Part shown: one piece after another, positions 8,909 to 17,821 of the stretch
How the letters are laid out: each line of letters starts with the position of its first letter
Position numbering within the stretch: position 1 is the stretch's first letter
Assembly (NCBI GenBank): GCA_022763065.1
Contig: JALEGH010000016.1
Coordinates: 1 to 39,669 of the forward strand
Direction: 5' to 3'
DNA: 39,669 bases
Source of the DNA: Alphaproteobacteria bacterium
GTDB taxonomy: Bacteria; Pseudomonadota; Alphaproteobacteria; Micavibrionales; Micavibrionaceae
Position numbers and translations under genes: made by a program
Notes under the pieces: model-generated
The model's input: the letters and a program-made list of their open reading frames with translations, nothing else
Databases searched by the model: none
Told to the model about the DNA's origin: nothing

Positions 8909-11662
8909 ATGGCAACAAACACGCATATATCGGGGCATCGGGACCCCCAATCCGGTCCTCCTTCCGGTTCTCCCTCCGACCCACCTTCTTCCGGACAAAA
9001 ATCCGGTAGAGGAAGGAAAGTTGCCGCCTATTTTCTGCTTCCGGGTATTGTCCCGCAAATCCGTGAGCTCACACGCGGCGGGTTTGGTTATCTTGCTTTT
9101 TTGATTGCTTATATTTATCAGGCTGTGCGGATTTTGCCCGCAAACCACCCCTACACAAATCCTGATAATATCGGGAAATATGGTATCCGTCAGGTAATTG
9201 CCATGGCCGCCAGTCACGTGCAGGTAAATCGGCAGAATATTGATCAGATCATTGTCTTTTTTGCGATTTTCTCAGGGCTGGTCATCATGGTGTTGCAATT
9301 TGTAGCCTTCATATTGATGTTGCTTTCCGGCGAAGCTTTTGCGCAAGGGGCCGTTCCCAATCCAAACACTGCGGGCGGAGCAGATGGTTTATTTGGAACA
9401 GCCAACCCTACGGAAGATATTGCCTTCCACATGATGCGGGAAGTTTTTGGTATCCCCGATATGTTCGGCCCGCTTGATGGTGGTCCTACAGCTTTTCACA
9501 AGGCTCTCCACACTTTGTTTCAGTTTTATAATCTGGCCATTTTGCTCGTGGCTGTTCTTGTGTTTCTTTACTACGTCATTGTAGTCGTTGCCGAGACCGC
9601 ACAAACCGGCGTACCGTTCGGCAAGCGTTTCAGCCATATTTACGCACCTTTAAGGCTTGTTATTGCCATCGGGTTACTGGTTCCCTTGAATTACGGCCTA
9701 AACGGCGCGCAATATATTACGCTCTTTGCGGCCAAAGTTGGTTCCGGTTTTGCCACCACGGGCTGGACCAATTTTAACGAAAGCCTCATGAACCCGACGG
9801 GAAATGATACCGCAACCCTGATTGCCAAGCCTAATGTGCCCGACATCACCGGACTAGTGGAAGGTATGTCCGTGATTGTCGCCTGCCGGGAGGCTTATAA
9901 GATTAAGCAAAATAAAGAAATCAAACCTTGGCTGGTTGATAAAAACGGAAATATCGTTGAGATGGATTTTTCTCAATACGATACCATAACACAAAGCAAC
10001 AAAGACGACGTCCATATCCTTTTTACAGAAGGAAAAGCTAACGATCCAGAAACCGAGCCTCTTTGCGGTGAGGTTGTCGTTGCAGGAAATGTTCCTGATA
10101 TGCCTTCCATCAAAGCCATCGGGGATGCGAGCGCAAAAAAAATTCAAGAGGCCTACTTTGTTGCCGTTTGGACTATCTGGCTTTCTTCAGAACTTGAAAA
10201 TATTGGAAAATGTATTGCCGGAGCACATCACGAAGAAGAAATGAAAGGATGTTCGACAGATAACGGAAAAAGCTATAAACCTGATACTTCCTACAAGGAG
10301 AAAATAATCTCTGACATGAAACTTTATGCTGAGCTTTCAATCAACAATGTTTTTGAATCAGCCAGAGCACAAGTTGACTTTAATATGAGCGAAGAAGTCA
10401 AAAAGCGCGGCTGGGGCGGAGCCGGTATTTGGTACAATAAAATCGCACAAGTCAATGGAGCTTACGTTACCGCAACAATTGCGCTTCCGAATATCAAAAC
10501 CTGGCCTGCCGCTGCTGAAATTGTCAACAAAGAAAAACAAAGAGCGGACAGCAAATATGAACAATGCAAAGAATTTGAACCCAATTTGGCTGATAATAAA
10601 GATCTGCAACCTGATGAGGGCGAAAGACTGCTCTATTACGCAAAGGTTTTGAATGAAACCCATCAATATTGGCGCTGTGATCGGGAGGCCGGTGCCAGTA
10701 ATATCTTCTGGGATACGCTGCAAGCTCTCTTTGGTCTCAATGGTCTATTCCAAATTCGTGATGATATTAAAACGAAAGATGCCGATGGAAATACAACTGT
10801 CGTCTCCGTTCACCCTCTGGCAAAGCTATCTGCAGTTGGAAAATCTCTGGTTGAAAGCGCGGTGCGTAATCTGGCAATGGCGATGACTGCTTCTTTTGGC
10901 GGCGGTGTTGCCGGCATCATCAGCCCGCATTTTCAACAAGCCGGGCAAGCTTTCAGCAATATGTTCGTCTCCATTGCCACGATTGGTCTGTCTGTCGGGT
11001 TTATTCTATTTTATATCCTGCCTTTCTTGCCCTTCATGTATTTTTTCTTTGCCGTTGGCGGATGGGTCAAAGGAATTTTTGAGGCCATGGTCGGTGCACC
11101 CCTTTGGGCTTTGGCACATTTGCGTATTGATGGAGATGGTCTGCCCGGAAAAATGGCGATGAATGGTTATCTCCTGATATTTGAGATTTTCTTACGCCCC
11201 ATTCTTACAATCTTTGGTCTTCTGGGTGGTATGGCCATATTTACCGCTATGGCCATCATTTTAAACGAAGTGTTCGATCTGGTAGTTTTAAATGTAACCG
11301 GCGCAGATATCAGTGGCGAAGGTGGAAATAGTGATGATGTCTCCTTCGGACGCCATATCATTGACGAGTTCTTCTTCACCATCGTTTACGCGGTTATCCT
11401 CTATATGATGGCGGTGGCCTCCTTTAAGATGATAAATCTGGTGCCCAATAGTATTCTAAGATGGATTGGGCAGAGCGTTCCAACCTTTAACGACCAAAGT
11501 GAAGACCCAACAACAGGGCTTGTTCAGTATGCCGCGATTGGCGGTGCCAAAATTGGTGGTGAACTGGCCCAGGGGATGACACAACTGGCCGGAGGTGGTG
11601 GATCGCTCGTTGGCGCATTAGGAAATATAGGCCGTGGCGGCGCAAAAGGCGCAAGTAAGTAG
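8909..11662 (+). CDS. DotA/TraY-like type IVB secretion membrane protein, paralogue 1
   Basis: Large polytopic inner-membrane protein of the DotA (Legionella Dot/Icm) / TraY (IncI conjugation) family. Order of parts: Pro/Ser-rich tail (1-36); conserved N-terminal domain (about 42-112) with GFGYLAFLIA, VRILPANHPY and IGKYGIRQVI; hydrophobic segment (113-140) ending AFA-Q, a signal-peptidase-like site at 145/146; two membrane segments (206-228 and 248-270) with the family features ETAQTGVPFGKRF and GLLVPLNYGLNGAQYI; a soluble domain of about 350 residues containing GWGGAGIWYNK; and a C-terminal membrane core with GGWVKGIFEAMVG (W719), APLWALAHLRIDGDGLPG, and FFFTIVYAVILYMM (about 821-834). The tail is Gly-rich. 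The N-terminus is about 24 residues longer than in the next two paralogues. Family call is firm; secretion of effectors versus DNA is unknown. Confidence 0.85.
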   Translation: MATNTHISGHRDPQSGPPSGSPSDPPSSGQKSGRGRKVAAYFLLPGIVPQIRELTRGGFGYLAFLIAYIYQAVRILPANHPYTNPDNIGKYGIRQVIAMAASHVQVNRQNIDQIIVFFAIFSGLVIMVLQFVAFILMLLSGEAFAQGAVPNPNTAGGADGLFGTANPTEDIAFHMMREVFGIPDMFGPLDGGPTAFHKALHTLFQFYNLAILLVAVLVFLYYVIVVVAETAQTGVPFGKRFSHIYAPLRLVIAIGLLVPLNYGLNGAQYITLFAAKVGSGFATTGWTNFNESLMNPTGNDTATLIAKPNVPDITGLVEGMSVIVACREAYKIKQNKEIKPWLVDKNGNIVEMDFSQYDTITQSNKDDVHILFTEGKANDPETEPLCGEVVVAGNVPDMPSIKAIGDASAKKIQEAYFVAVWTIWLSSELENIGKCIAGAHHEEEMKGCSTDNGKSYKPDTSYKEKIISDMKLYAELSINNVFESARAQVDFNMSEEVKKRGWGGAGIWYNKIAQVNGAYVTATIALPNIKTWPAAAEIVNKEKQRADSKYEQCKEFEPNLADNKDLQPDEGERLLYYAKVLNETHQYWRCDREAGASNIFWDTLQALFGLNGLFQIRDDIKTKDADGNTTVVSVHPLAKLSAVGKSLVESAVRNLAMAMTASFGGGVAGIISPHFQQAGQAFSNMFVSIATIGLSVGFILFYILPFLPFMYFFFAVGGWVKGIFEAMVGAPLWALAHLRIDGDGLPGKMAMNGYLLIFEIFLRPILTIFGLLGGMAIFTAMAIILNEVFDLVVLNVTGADISGEGGNSDDVSFGRHIIDEFFFTIVYAVILYMMAVASFKMINLVPNSILRWIGQSVPTFNDQSEDPTTGLVQYAAIGGAKIGGELAQGMTQLAGGGGSLVGALGNIGRGGAKGASK

Positions 11663-11685
11663 ATAATAAGGTATAAAAAATATAG

Positions 11686-14373
11686 ATGTTTTTGTTAACT
11701 AAAATAGTAGGGATGGGAATTACGAAAGGAGACGTGGCACGCTATGTCTTCTTGCCACAAGTATTACCGCGCTTGCACAATTTTATATCTGCAGGATTTG
11801 GCAGCCTTGCCTATTTCATCGCACTTGTGTTCAGGGCTGTGAATATTCTGCCCTCCCACCATCCCTATCTACAAGCCGGCAGCAACGGACAATATTCGAT
11901 CCGAAATGTTTTGAGCGAGGCCGCTCACCATGTTAATTTCGGTTATAGGCATATTGATCAGGTGATTGTCTTTTTCGCCATTATTGCCGGGCTTTTCCTT
12001 CTGGCCTTGCAATTTGTCATCTTGCTGGCAACAGTCGCTATTCAGCCTGCTTCCGCGCAATCCGATATGCCGCAAAATTACGGAGGGTTTTTCGAATTTG
12101 GTGGCCGGGATGAAGATTTGGCGCTGCGTCTTTTGGATAAGGTGTTTGGCATTCCCAACTTTTTTGGCACAAAAGATGCGGTAAGAACCGGTTTCCATGA
12201 CGCTCTGGGCGGCCTTTTCCAATTCTATAGTATCGGCATGCTTGTTGTTGCCGCCATTATCTTGATCTATTTTATTTTCGTTGTTGTTGCCGAAACCGCG
12301 CAAACAGGTACGCCATTTGGCAAACGATTCAACCATGCCTGGGCGCCGATCCGTTTGGTCGTTGCCATCGGTCTTTTGATCCCGATTAGCTACGGCTTCA
12401 ACGCTGCCCAATGGATCACGTTATATTCTGCCAAATTTGGTTCCGGCTTTGCCACGGCCGGATGGATCAAATTTAACGAGACACTCAATGATAACTATAT
12501 CAATTCCGATGAACTGGTCGCCAAACCCAAAATACCAGACCTCAAAAACATGGCCGCCTTTGCCATGATTTCGCATGGGTGTATTGAGGCATATAGCCGT
12601 AGAAATGCGGGCGCGCAGAATAGTGGTTCTCCCAATATAACACCCTATATCATCAAGGCTAAAGATGGAGGGGGGCCTATGTCTCTTGCCGGAACAAGCT
12701 ATGAGGACGCTGTCAAATTTGCAAATGGAAAAGATATTCACATCCGTGTCGGTGCAAAAGGGGATGGATATACGGATTATATAGCCAAAATTTTCCCCTA
12801 TTGCGGTGATATCATCCTGCAAAATACTGAGCCTGCCAAAGTTAATGAATTTGGAAACATGAAATTCAGTACAACCCAAATCATGAATAGAGAATATTAC
12901 CGCCTTTTGCAAAGGATGCTGACCACAGATTATGAAGGTATCAAAACAGCCGCAGAAAACCATGTTGCAAAAAAATTATCGAATGCCCAATTCCCTGATT
13001 TAGACCCTAAATTAAGAGACAGGGTCAAAGAAACCGCCAAAAAGGATGTTGAAAAAGTTCTGGACAGACTTGTAGAAAAAGCAAAAAGTGAAATTGAAAA
13101 AGATGAAAATTACAAGAAGCTTGGCTGGGGCGGGGCTGGTATATGGTACAACCAAATTGCAGACGTAAATGGTCGGGTGACCACTGCAGCCCTCAACAAA
13201 CCGCAAATCAAACTCTTTCCTCATCCCATGGAAATCGTTTGCAAAGAAAATCAGCAGCAAAATAAGAAACAAGACGCAACAGAATGTTATCGTCCCTCCC
13301 TATCAAAAGGAAAAAAAGTTGTTGTCCGCTCGGAAGTGGATAAATCTATCGCCACCGCATTATCTGGCCTTTTTGACTTTTGGTATAAAGATAAAGAAAA
13401 CGTTACAGGCAATGCCTTTATTGATGTCATTAACCTAATTCTGGGCACACAAGGTATTTTCGATATGTGTGAAAATGCTGACCAACATCCATTGGCCCAG
13501 CTTTCCAGCGCCGGAAAAGGCTTGATTGAGGCCGCCGTACGCAATATCGGATTTTCTCTTGGCTTTGGAACAGCCGGTATCTTTACTGGATATTTCGGCC
13601 CTACTTTGAGCGCCGTGTCCGGTTTCTTTTCTGCAGCCGCCAGTACAGGAATCCTCATCGGGTTTGTTTTATTTTATCTCGTTCCTTTTATGCCGTTTCT
13701 CTATTTCTTATTTGCCGTTGGCGGATGGGTGAAAGGGATTTTTGAAGCCATGGTAGGTGTGCCGCTCTGGGCGCTGGCGCATTTGCGTATTGATGGACAA
13801 GGGCTTCCGGGGGATGGCGCGATTAATGGTTACTTCCTTATTTTTGAGATTTTCTTGCGCCCTATCCTGATTGTATTTGGTCTTTTGGCTTCTATCCTGA
13901 TATTTGGCGCCAGTGTTAAAGTATTGAATGAAATTTTCTCGCTCGTCGTATCCAACCTCTCCGGATTTGATACAGAAGGAGCCTCAAGCTGTGGTGCCGG
14001 GAATCCGAACGGTACGGCGAATACAGGTGGTGGTGGCTCGAACGCCCCGACGGGAAGTATTGAATATTTCCGCGGACCTGTGGATGAGTTCTTCTTCACC
14101 ATCGTCTATGCCATCATTGTTTATATGATCGGGATGTCTTCTTTTAAACTGATTGACCAAATTCCAAACCAGATTTTGCGTTGGATGGGTCAAGGGGTTT
14201 CAACCTTCAATGATGATCGCGGCGAGCCGGCCGAAGGACTGATCAGTAAGATGGCCATCGGTGGCGGCATGGCCGGACAACAAATTCAAGGCGCTGTTGC
14301 AGCAGGGAAGCAGGGACTGGGAAGCTTAGCTGCCGGAGCTAAAGACATGGTAACGCCTAAACAAAGCGGATAA
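11686..14373 (+). CDS. DotA/TraY-like type IVB secretion membrane protein, paralogue 2
   Basis: Second of three tandem paralogues, 895 residues, starting 23 bases after the previous stop. The same plan: N-terminal domain (GFGSLAYFIA, VNILPSHHPY), membrane segment ending ASA-Q (cleavage-like site 124/125), ETAQTGTPFGKRF and GLLIPISYGFNAAQWI near residues 205-245, soluble domain with a Lys/Glu-rich helical stretch (about 440-475) followed by GWGGAGIWYNQ, then HPLAQLSSAGKG and the membrane core GGWVKGIFEAMVG (W681). Between the last two membrane segments is a Gly/Asn/Thr-rich insertion with one cysteine (about 765-785) that differs from the other copies. It ends with the shared FNDDRGEPAEGL segment after the last helix. 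The ribosome site is weak (AAGG at 11669-11672), and translational coupling to gene 1 is possible. Role inferred from family. Confidence 0.85.
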   Translation: MFLLTKIVGMGITKGDVARYVFLPQVLPRLHNFISAGFGSLAYFIALVFRAVNILPSHHPYLQAGSNGQYSIRNVLSEAAHHVNFGYRHIDQVIVFFAIIAGLFLLALQFVILLATVAIQPASAQSDMPQNYGGFFEFGGRDEDLALRLLDKVFGIPNFFGTKDAVRTGFHDALGGLFQFYSIGMLVVAAIILIYFIFVVVAETAQTGTPFGKRFNHAWAPIRLVVAIGLLIPISYGFNAAQWITLYSAKFGSGFATAGWIKFNETLNDNYINSDELVAKPKIPDLKNMAAFAMISHGCIEAYSRRNAGAQNSGSPNITPYIIKAKDGGGPMSLAGTSYEDAVKFANGKDIHIRVGAKGDGYTDYIAKIFPYCGDIILQNTEPAKVNEFGNMKFSTTQIMNREYYRLLQRMLTTDYEGIKTAAENHVAKKLSNAQFPDLDPKLRDRVKETAKKDVEKVLDRLVEKAKSEIEKDENYKKLGWGGAGIWYNQIADVNGRVTTAALNKPQIKLFPHPMEIVCKENQQQNKKQDATECYRPSLSKGKKVVVRSEVDKSIATALSGLFDFWYKDKENVTGNAFIDVINLILGTQGIFDMCENADQHPLAQLSSAGKGLIEAAVRNIGFSLGFGTAGIFTGYFGPTLSAVSGFFSAAASTGILIGFVLFYLVPFMPFLYFLFAVGGWVKGIFEAMVGVPLWALAHLRIDGQGLPGDGAINGYFLIFEIFLRPILIVFGLLASILIFGASVKVLNEIFSLVVSNLSGFDTEGASSCGAGNPNGTANTGGGGSNAPTGSIEYFRGPVDEFFFTIVYAIIVYMIGMSSFKLIDQIPNQILRWMGQGVSTFNDDRGEPAEGLISKMAIGGGMAGQQIQGAVAAGKQGLGSLAAGAKDMVTPKQSG

Positions 14374-14405
14374 AAAAGCAAGTTAATTTGAGAAAAATAA
14401 ATTGA

Positions 14406-17096
14406 ATGAACATTACAAAAAAGCAGATACTCAAAACCGTTTTATTGCCGGAGATTTATCCCCGGATTAAGGGTGTTTTGGGTTCGGGCTTTGGTAATCT
14501 CGCTTTTCTGATCGCACAGGTTTATAACACGGTGCGTATATTGCCCGCCAATCATCCTTATTTAAAGGCAGATATGATCGGCAAATACGGCGTCCGCCAA
14601 GTCATCGCCCAAGCCGCCAACCATATCAAAGTTTCCAAAAACAATATTGACCAGATCATTATATTTTTTAGCGTGATTGCAGCTCTTATCCTTATGGCTA
14701 TGCAATTTATCGTTTTGGCGCTTGCCTTTTTAATTCCAAAAGCAAATGCGCAGGCCACCATGCCATCTACCATTCCTGATTTTTTTAAAACACCTTCGCC
14801 GGAAAATGACCTGGCCTATAAGCTTCTCGATCTGGTTTTTGGCATTCCCAATTTTTTTAGCGGTAAGGCAGATGTGACCCAGCCCATTCATACCGCGCTC
14901 CATGCCCTATTTGAATTTTACAGCATCGGGATGATTTTTGTTGGTGTTATCATTATCATTTACTTCGTCTTTGCCATTGTGGCCGAAACCGTGCAATCGG
15001 GAACACCATTTGGTCAGAGATTTAATCACAGCTGGGCGGCGGTGCGCCTTATTTTATTCTTCGGTCTTTTGATCCCTCTCACGCATGGCATTAATGCCGG
15101 CCAATATATTACATTAGCCTCTGCCAAGCTTGGTTCTTCTTTAGCTTCAACAGGCTGGGTCATGTTCAATGATATGGTGTTTGAAAACGGGCAGACGCTC
15201 ACAGGTGATAAAGAAAGCAATGTCGCCAAACCAAACCCGTCGAATCTCATGCATGTGCCCTCTTTTATGATGGTGGCCAAGACCTGCCAGCACGCCTACA
15301 GATACGTCTATAATGAGAAGTATGCCCCAAGCTGGAAAGGCGGCCCCAAGGCCTGGGCTGTTTACAAACCGACATCGACCTCTGGAGGAGGTGGAAGCTG
15401 TGGCTCCGGCGATGGCTACACAGCAGAAGAATTAGGGAATAAAAAATTCACAGAAATTGTTGAAAAATCGGCAACAGGCGAAATATTTATCACATTCGGT
15501 GTTTGTGATCCAAAAAATCACAACACTGACAAGGCCGCCGTTCTTCCCGCTTGTGGCAGTATCGTAATGAAAGCCGTTGATAAGTCACAACCCGGTTCGG
15601 CCGTTATTCAAAATGGCTATATGCAACTTATTCAAGATATGTGGAAAGGCGACATCAACGAGCTTGATAAATATAGCGAGAACTACGTGAAGCGCTATGT
15701 TTCAGTAGGTTCCGATCCGAACGCAGACCTGCCTAATCACGACTATAAAAGAAAATGGGCCAAATATCTTGATGAGTATATGGATGAAAATAATGGCCTG
15801 ATTTCCCGCGCAGTACGTGCGCAAATTGATGAAGGGCATTGGGAAATGCCACAAGAAATGAAAAATTACGGCTGGGCCGGTGCCGGTATCTGGTATAATA
15901 AAGTAGCCGAGCAAAATGGTGCGCTTATCTCCGCCGTACGGCAAACCCCTGTTGGCTTACTTTACCCCGATGTCATGGAACGGGTCAAAAAAGCCAAGGA
16001 AAAAGAAGATAAAAAACCCAGTACAGAAGATCAAACCTCTCTGGTAAACTCCGCCGAAACCAAAAAGATTCTGGTCAGGCCCGGCGAAGATGAAGTAGCC
16101 AGAGCTCTAAATAAAGCCAGATTATTCTGGGAGAAAAACCCTTTCCGGCCTGAAAAGAAGCTCACAGGAAATGCGTTCATTGATACCGTCAATGCCGTCC
16201 TTGGAACACAGGGGCTATTTGACATGTGTGATAACACAGACACGCACCCTCTGGCCCAGCTCTCTGCCGTTGGGAAATCCATGCTTGATAGCTCCATTGT
16301 CGCTTTCACCGCTTCCATGGGCTTTGGATTTTTAAGTATCTTTGCCGGGGAGTTCGGGGCAACCGCTTCGGCCATATCCGGTATGTTCGGTACAGTTGCC
16401 TCCATCGGATTTTTAGTGGGATTGATCTTATTCTACGTCCTACCCTTCATGCCGTTCATCTATTTTTTCTTTGCTATCACCGGCTGGGTCAAGGGTATAT
16501 TTGAGGCCATGGTTGCCATGCCCCTATGGGCTTTGGCGCATTTGCGTATTGATGGAGATGGCATCGCAGGAGAAGCAGCGATCGGCGGTTATTTTCTTAT
16601 TTTTGAAATTTTTATCCGGCCTATCCTGATTGTCTTTGGCTTGTTGGCAGCAGTCACGCTTTTTGCTGGTATGGTTAAGGTTCTCAATGAAATTTTTTAT
16701 CTGGTCATGTCAAACGTATCTGGTCATGATCCGAAATCAAATACAGCTTGCTTTCAGGGGCCTGGCAATAGTGGTAATGGCGGAACCGACATCAAAGCCG
16801 AGATGCGACGCGGACCCATTGATGAGTTCTTCTTTACCATTCTCTATACCATCATCGTTTATATGATCGGAATGGGATGCTTTAAGCTCATTGATATGAT
16901 TCCCAACAACATTCTACGCTGGATTAATGCCGAACTTCCAAGTTTCAATGATGAGCGCGGTGACCCGGCCGCAGGCCTTATGCAGTACGTTACTCTCGGC
17001 GGTAGCGAGCTTGGCGGCAGTCTGGGCAAAAGCTTAGGAGAAGTCGGAACCGGAATGAAAGGAACCATTCAGCAATTTATGAGCGGCGGTAAATAA
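14406..17096 (+). CDS. DotA/TraY-like type IVB secretion membrane protein, paralogue 3
   Basis: Third tandem paralogue, 896 residues, 32 bases after the second. The N-terminal domain reads GFGNLAFLIA, VRILPANHPY, IGKYGVRQVI and NIDQIIIFF, then a membrane segment ends ANA-Q (site 115/116). The family core follows: ETVQSGTPFGQRF, GLLIPLTHGINAGQYI, and in the C-terminal half GWVKGIFEAMVAMPLWALAHL (W694). The central soluble domain carries several cysteines (for example CQHAY, GGSCGSG, VCDPKN, LPACGS) absent from paralogue 1 at the same places, so disulphides in the periplasm are possible. Motif GWAGAGIWYNK is kept. The gene end faces mlaC, 17 bases away. Within the trio, copies 1 and 3 share more of the N-terminal signature than copy 2. 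Exact function unknown. Confidence 0.85.
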   Translation: MNITKKQILKTVLLPEIYPRIKGVLGSGFGNLAFLIAQVYNTVRILPANHPYLKADMIGKYGVRQVIAQAANHIKVSKNNIDQIIIFFSVIAALILMAMQFIVLALAFLIPKANAQATMPSTIPDFFKTPSPENDLAYKLLDLVFGIPNFFSGKADVTQPIHTALHALFEFYSIGMIFVGVIIIIYFVFAIVAETVQSGTPFGQRFNHSWAAVRLILFFGLLIPLTHGINAGQYITLASAKLGSSLASTGWVMFNDMVFENGQTLTGDKESNVAKPNPSNLMHVPSFMMVAKTCQHAYRYVYNEKYAPSWKGGPKAWAVYKPTSTSGGGGSCGSGDGYTAEELGNKKFTEIVEKSATGEIFITFGVCDPKNHNTDKAAVLPACGSIVMKAVDKSQPGSAVIQNGYMQLIQDMWKGDINELDKYSENYVKRYVSVGSDPNADLPNHDYKRKWAKYLDEYMDENNGLISRAVRAQIDEGHWEMPQEMKNYGWAGAGIWYNKVAEQNGALISAVRQTPVGLLYPDVMERVKKAKEKEDKKPSTEDQTSLVNSAETKKILVRPGEDEVARALNKARLFWEKNPFRPEKKLTGNAFIDTVNAVLGTQGLFDMCDNTDTHPLAQLSAVGKSMLDSSIVAFTASMGFGFLSIFAGEFGATASAISGMFGTVASIGFLVGLILFYVLPFMPFIYFFFAITGWVKGIFEAMVAMPLWALAHLRIDGDGIAGEAAIGGYFLIFEIFIRPILIVFGLLAAVTLFAGMVKVLNEIFYLVMSNVSGHDPKSNTACFQGPGNSGNGGTDIKAEMRRGPIDEFFFTILYTIIVYMIGMGCFKLIDMIPNNILRWINAELPSFNDERGDPAAGLMQYVTLGGSELGGSLGKSLGEVGTGMKGTIQQFMSGGK

Positions 17097-17113
17097 ATAC
17101 CTACTTAAAGCTC

Positions 17114-17785
17114 TTACTTACGCAAATGCGCAAGTAGCACTTCGACATCTCCGCCGCCGCGCTGTATCACGCTTGAGAATTCGGAGCGCTGGGTTACGCT
17201 CATGCTCACGCCTTCAATGACAATATCAATGATCTTATATTGGCCATTTTTCTGGCGCACACGCCAATCAACCTGAACCTTTTTTCCTGTATCAGGCGTA
17301 ATATAAGACGTCACAAAAATATCCTTCTTGCCAACATTTTTCGAAGACGCCACATCAAATCCCTGACCATTATATTCTCCGAAACGGGCCGCATAAACAC
17401 GCACGACCAGATTTTCAAATAATTTCTGATATTCTTTTTGCTGGGCCGGTGTTGCGTTTCTCCAATTCTTGCCCATCACAAAACGTCCGATTGTCGGCAA
17501 GTCAAATTTTGTTTTCAGCAGATTTCTAAAGCGTGCCTCTTTTTGCGCTTGAGATAATTTTGCATCCTCCAAAAAACCGATGGCCTCATCACCCATCTTG
17601 TCAATAAAGGCCTGCGCTTCATGGTCAGGTTTTTGCGCCGAAATTGTCTGCACAGAATTCATATAAGGAGAAGACCAATAAGAAGAACTCAAATCTTTAC
17701 CACCCAAAAAAGGGAACGCTTGCACGGATGTTAAAATAAATAGTGAAGATAGAATGAAAGATGAAAGAATTAAAAATGGTCTCAT
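17114..17785 (-). CDS. mlaC: Periplasmic phospholipid-binding protein MlaC (Ttg2D)
   Basis: Soluble periplasmic shuttle that carries phospholipids between the outer-membrane MlaA complex and the inner-membrane MlaFEDB transporter. A Sec signal peptide is evident (Arg at position 2, hydrophobic core, cleavage after VQA at residue 23). The mature part has the family pattern F-D-L-P-T-I-G-R-F-V-M-G-K-N-W near 93-107, FENLVVRVYAARF, and VDWRVRQKNGQYKIIDI, then VEGVSMSVTQRSEF near the end. At 223 residues it is a standard length. It follows mlaA on the same strand by 36 bases, a two-gene Mla operon. The genes for the inner-membrane complex (mlaFED) are not in the window. Confidence 0.93.
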   Translation of the reverse strand: MRPFLILSSFILSSLFILTSVQAFPFLGGKDLSSSYWSSPYMNSVQTISAQKPDHEAQAFIDKMGDEAIGFLEDAKLSQAQKEARFRNLLKTKFDLPTIGRFVMGKNWRNATPAQQKEYQKLFENLVVRVYAARFGEYNGQGFDVASSKNVGKKDIFVTSYITPDTGKKVQVDWRVRQKNGQYKIIDIVIEGVSMSVTQRSEFSSVIQRGGGDVEVLLAHLRK

Positions 17786-17821
17786 TGATAGTCGCCTTAA
17801 AATTATGTCTATTTAAAAATC

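Noticed and set aside
11869..12963. Two 180-codon antisense frames opposite the second DotA-like gene
   Set aside because: The sense frame is conserved in three paralogues; the antisense frames arise from its codon usage.
17116..17135. Inverted repeat at the end of mlaC as a shared terminator with the third DotA-like gene
   Set aside because: The stem has a mismatch, is inside the mlaC coding end, and no T run follows on either strand.
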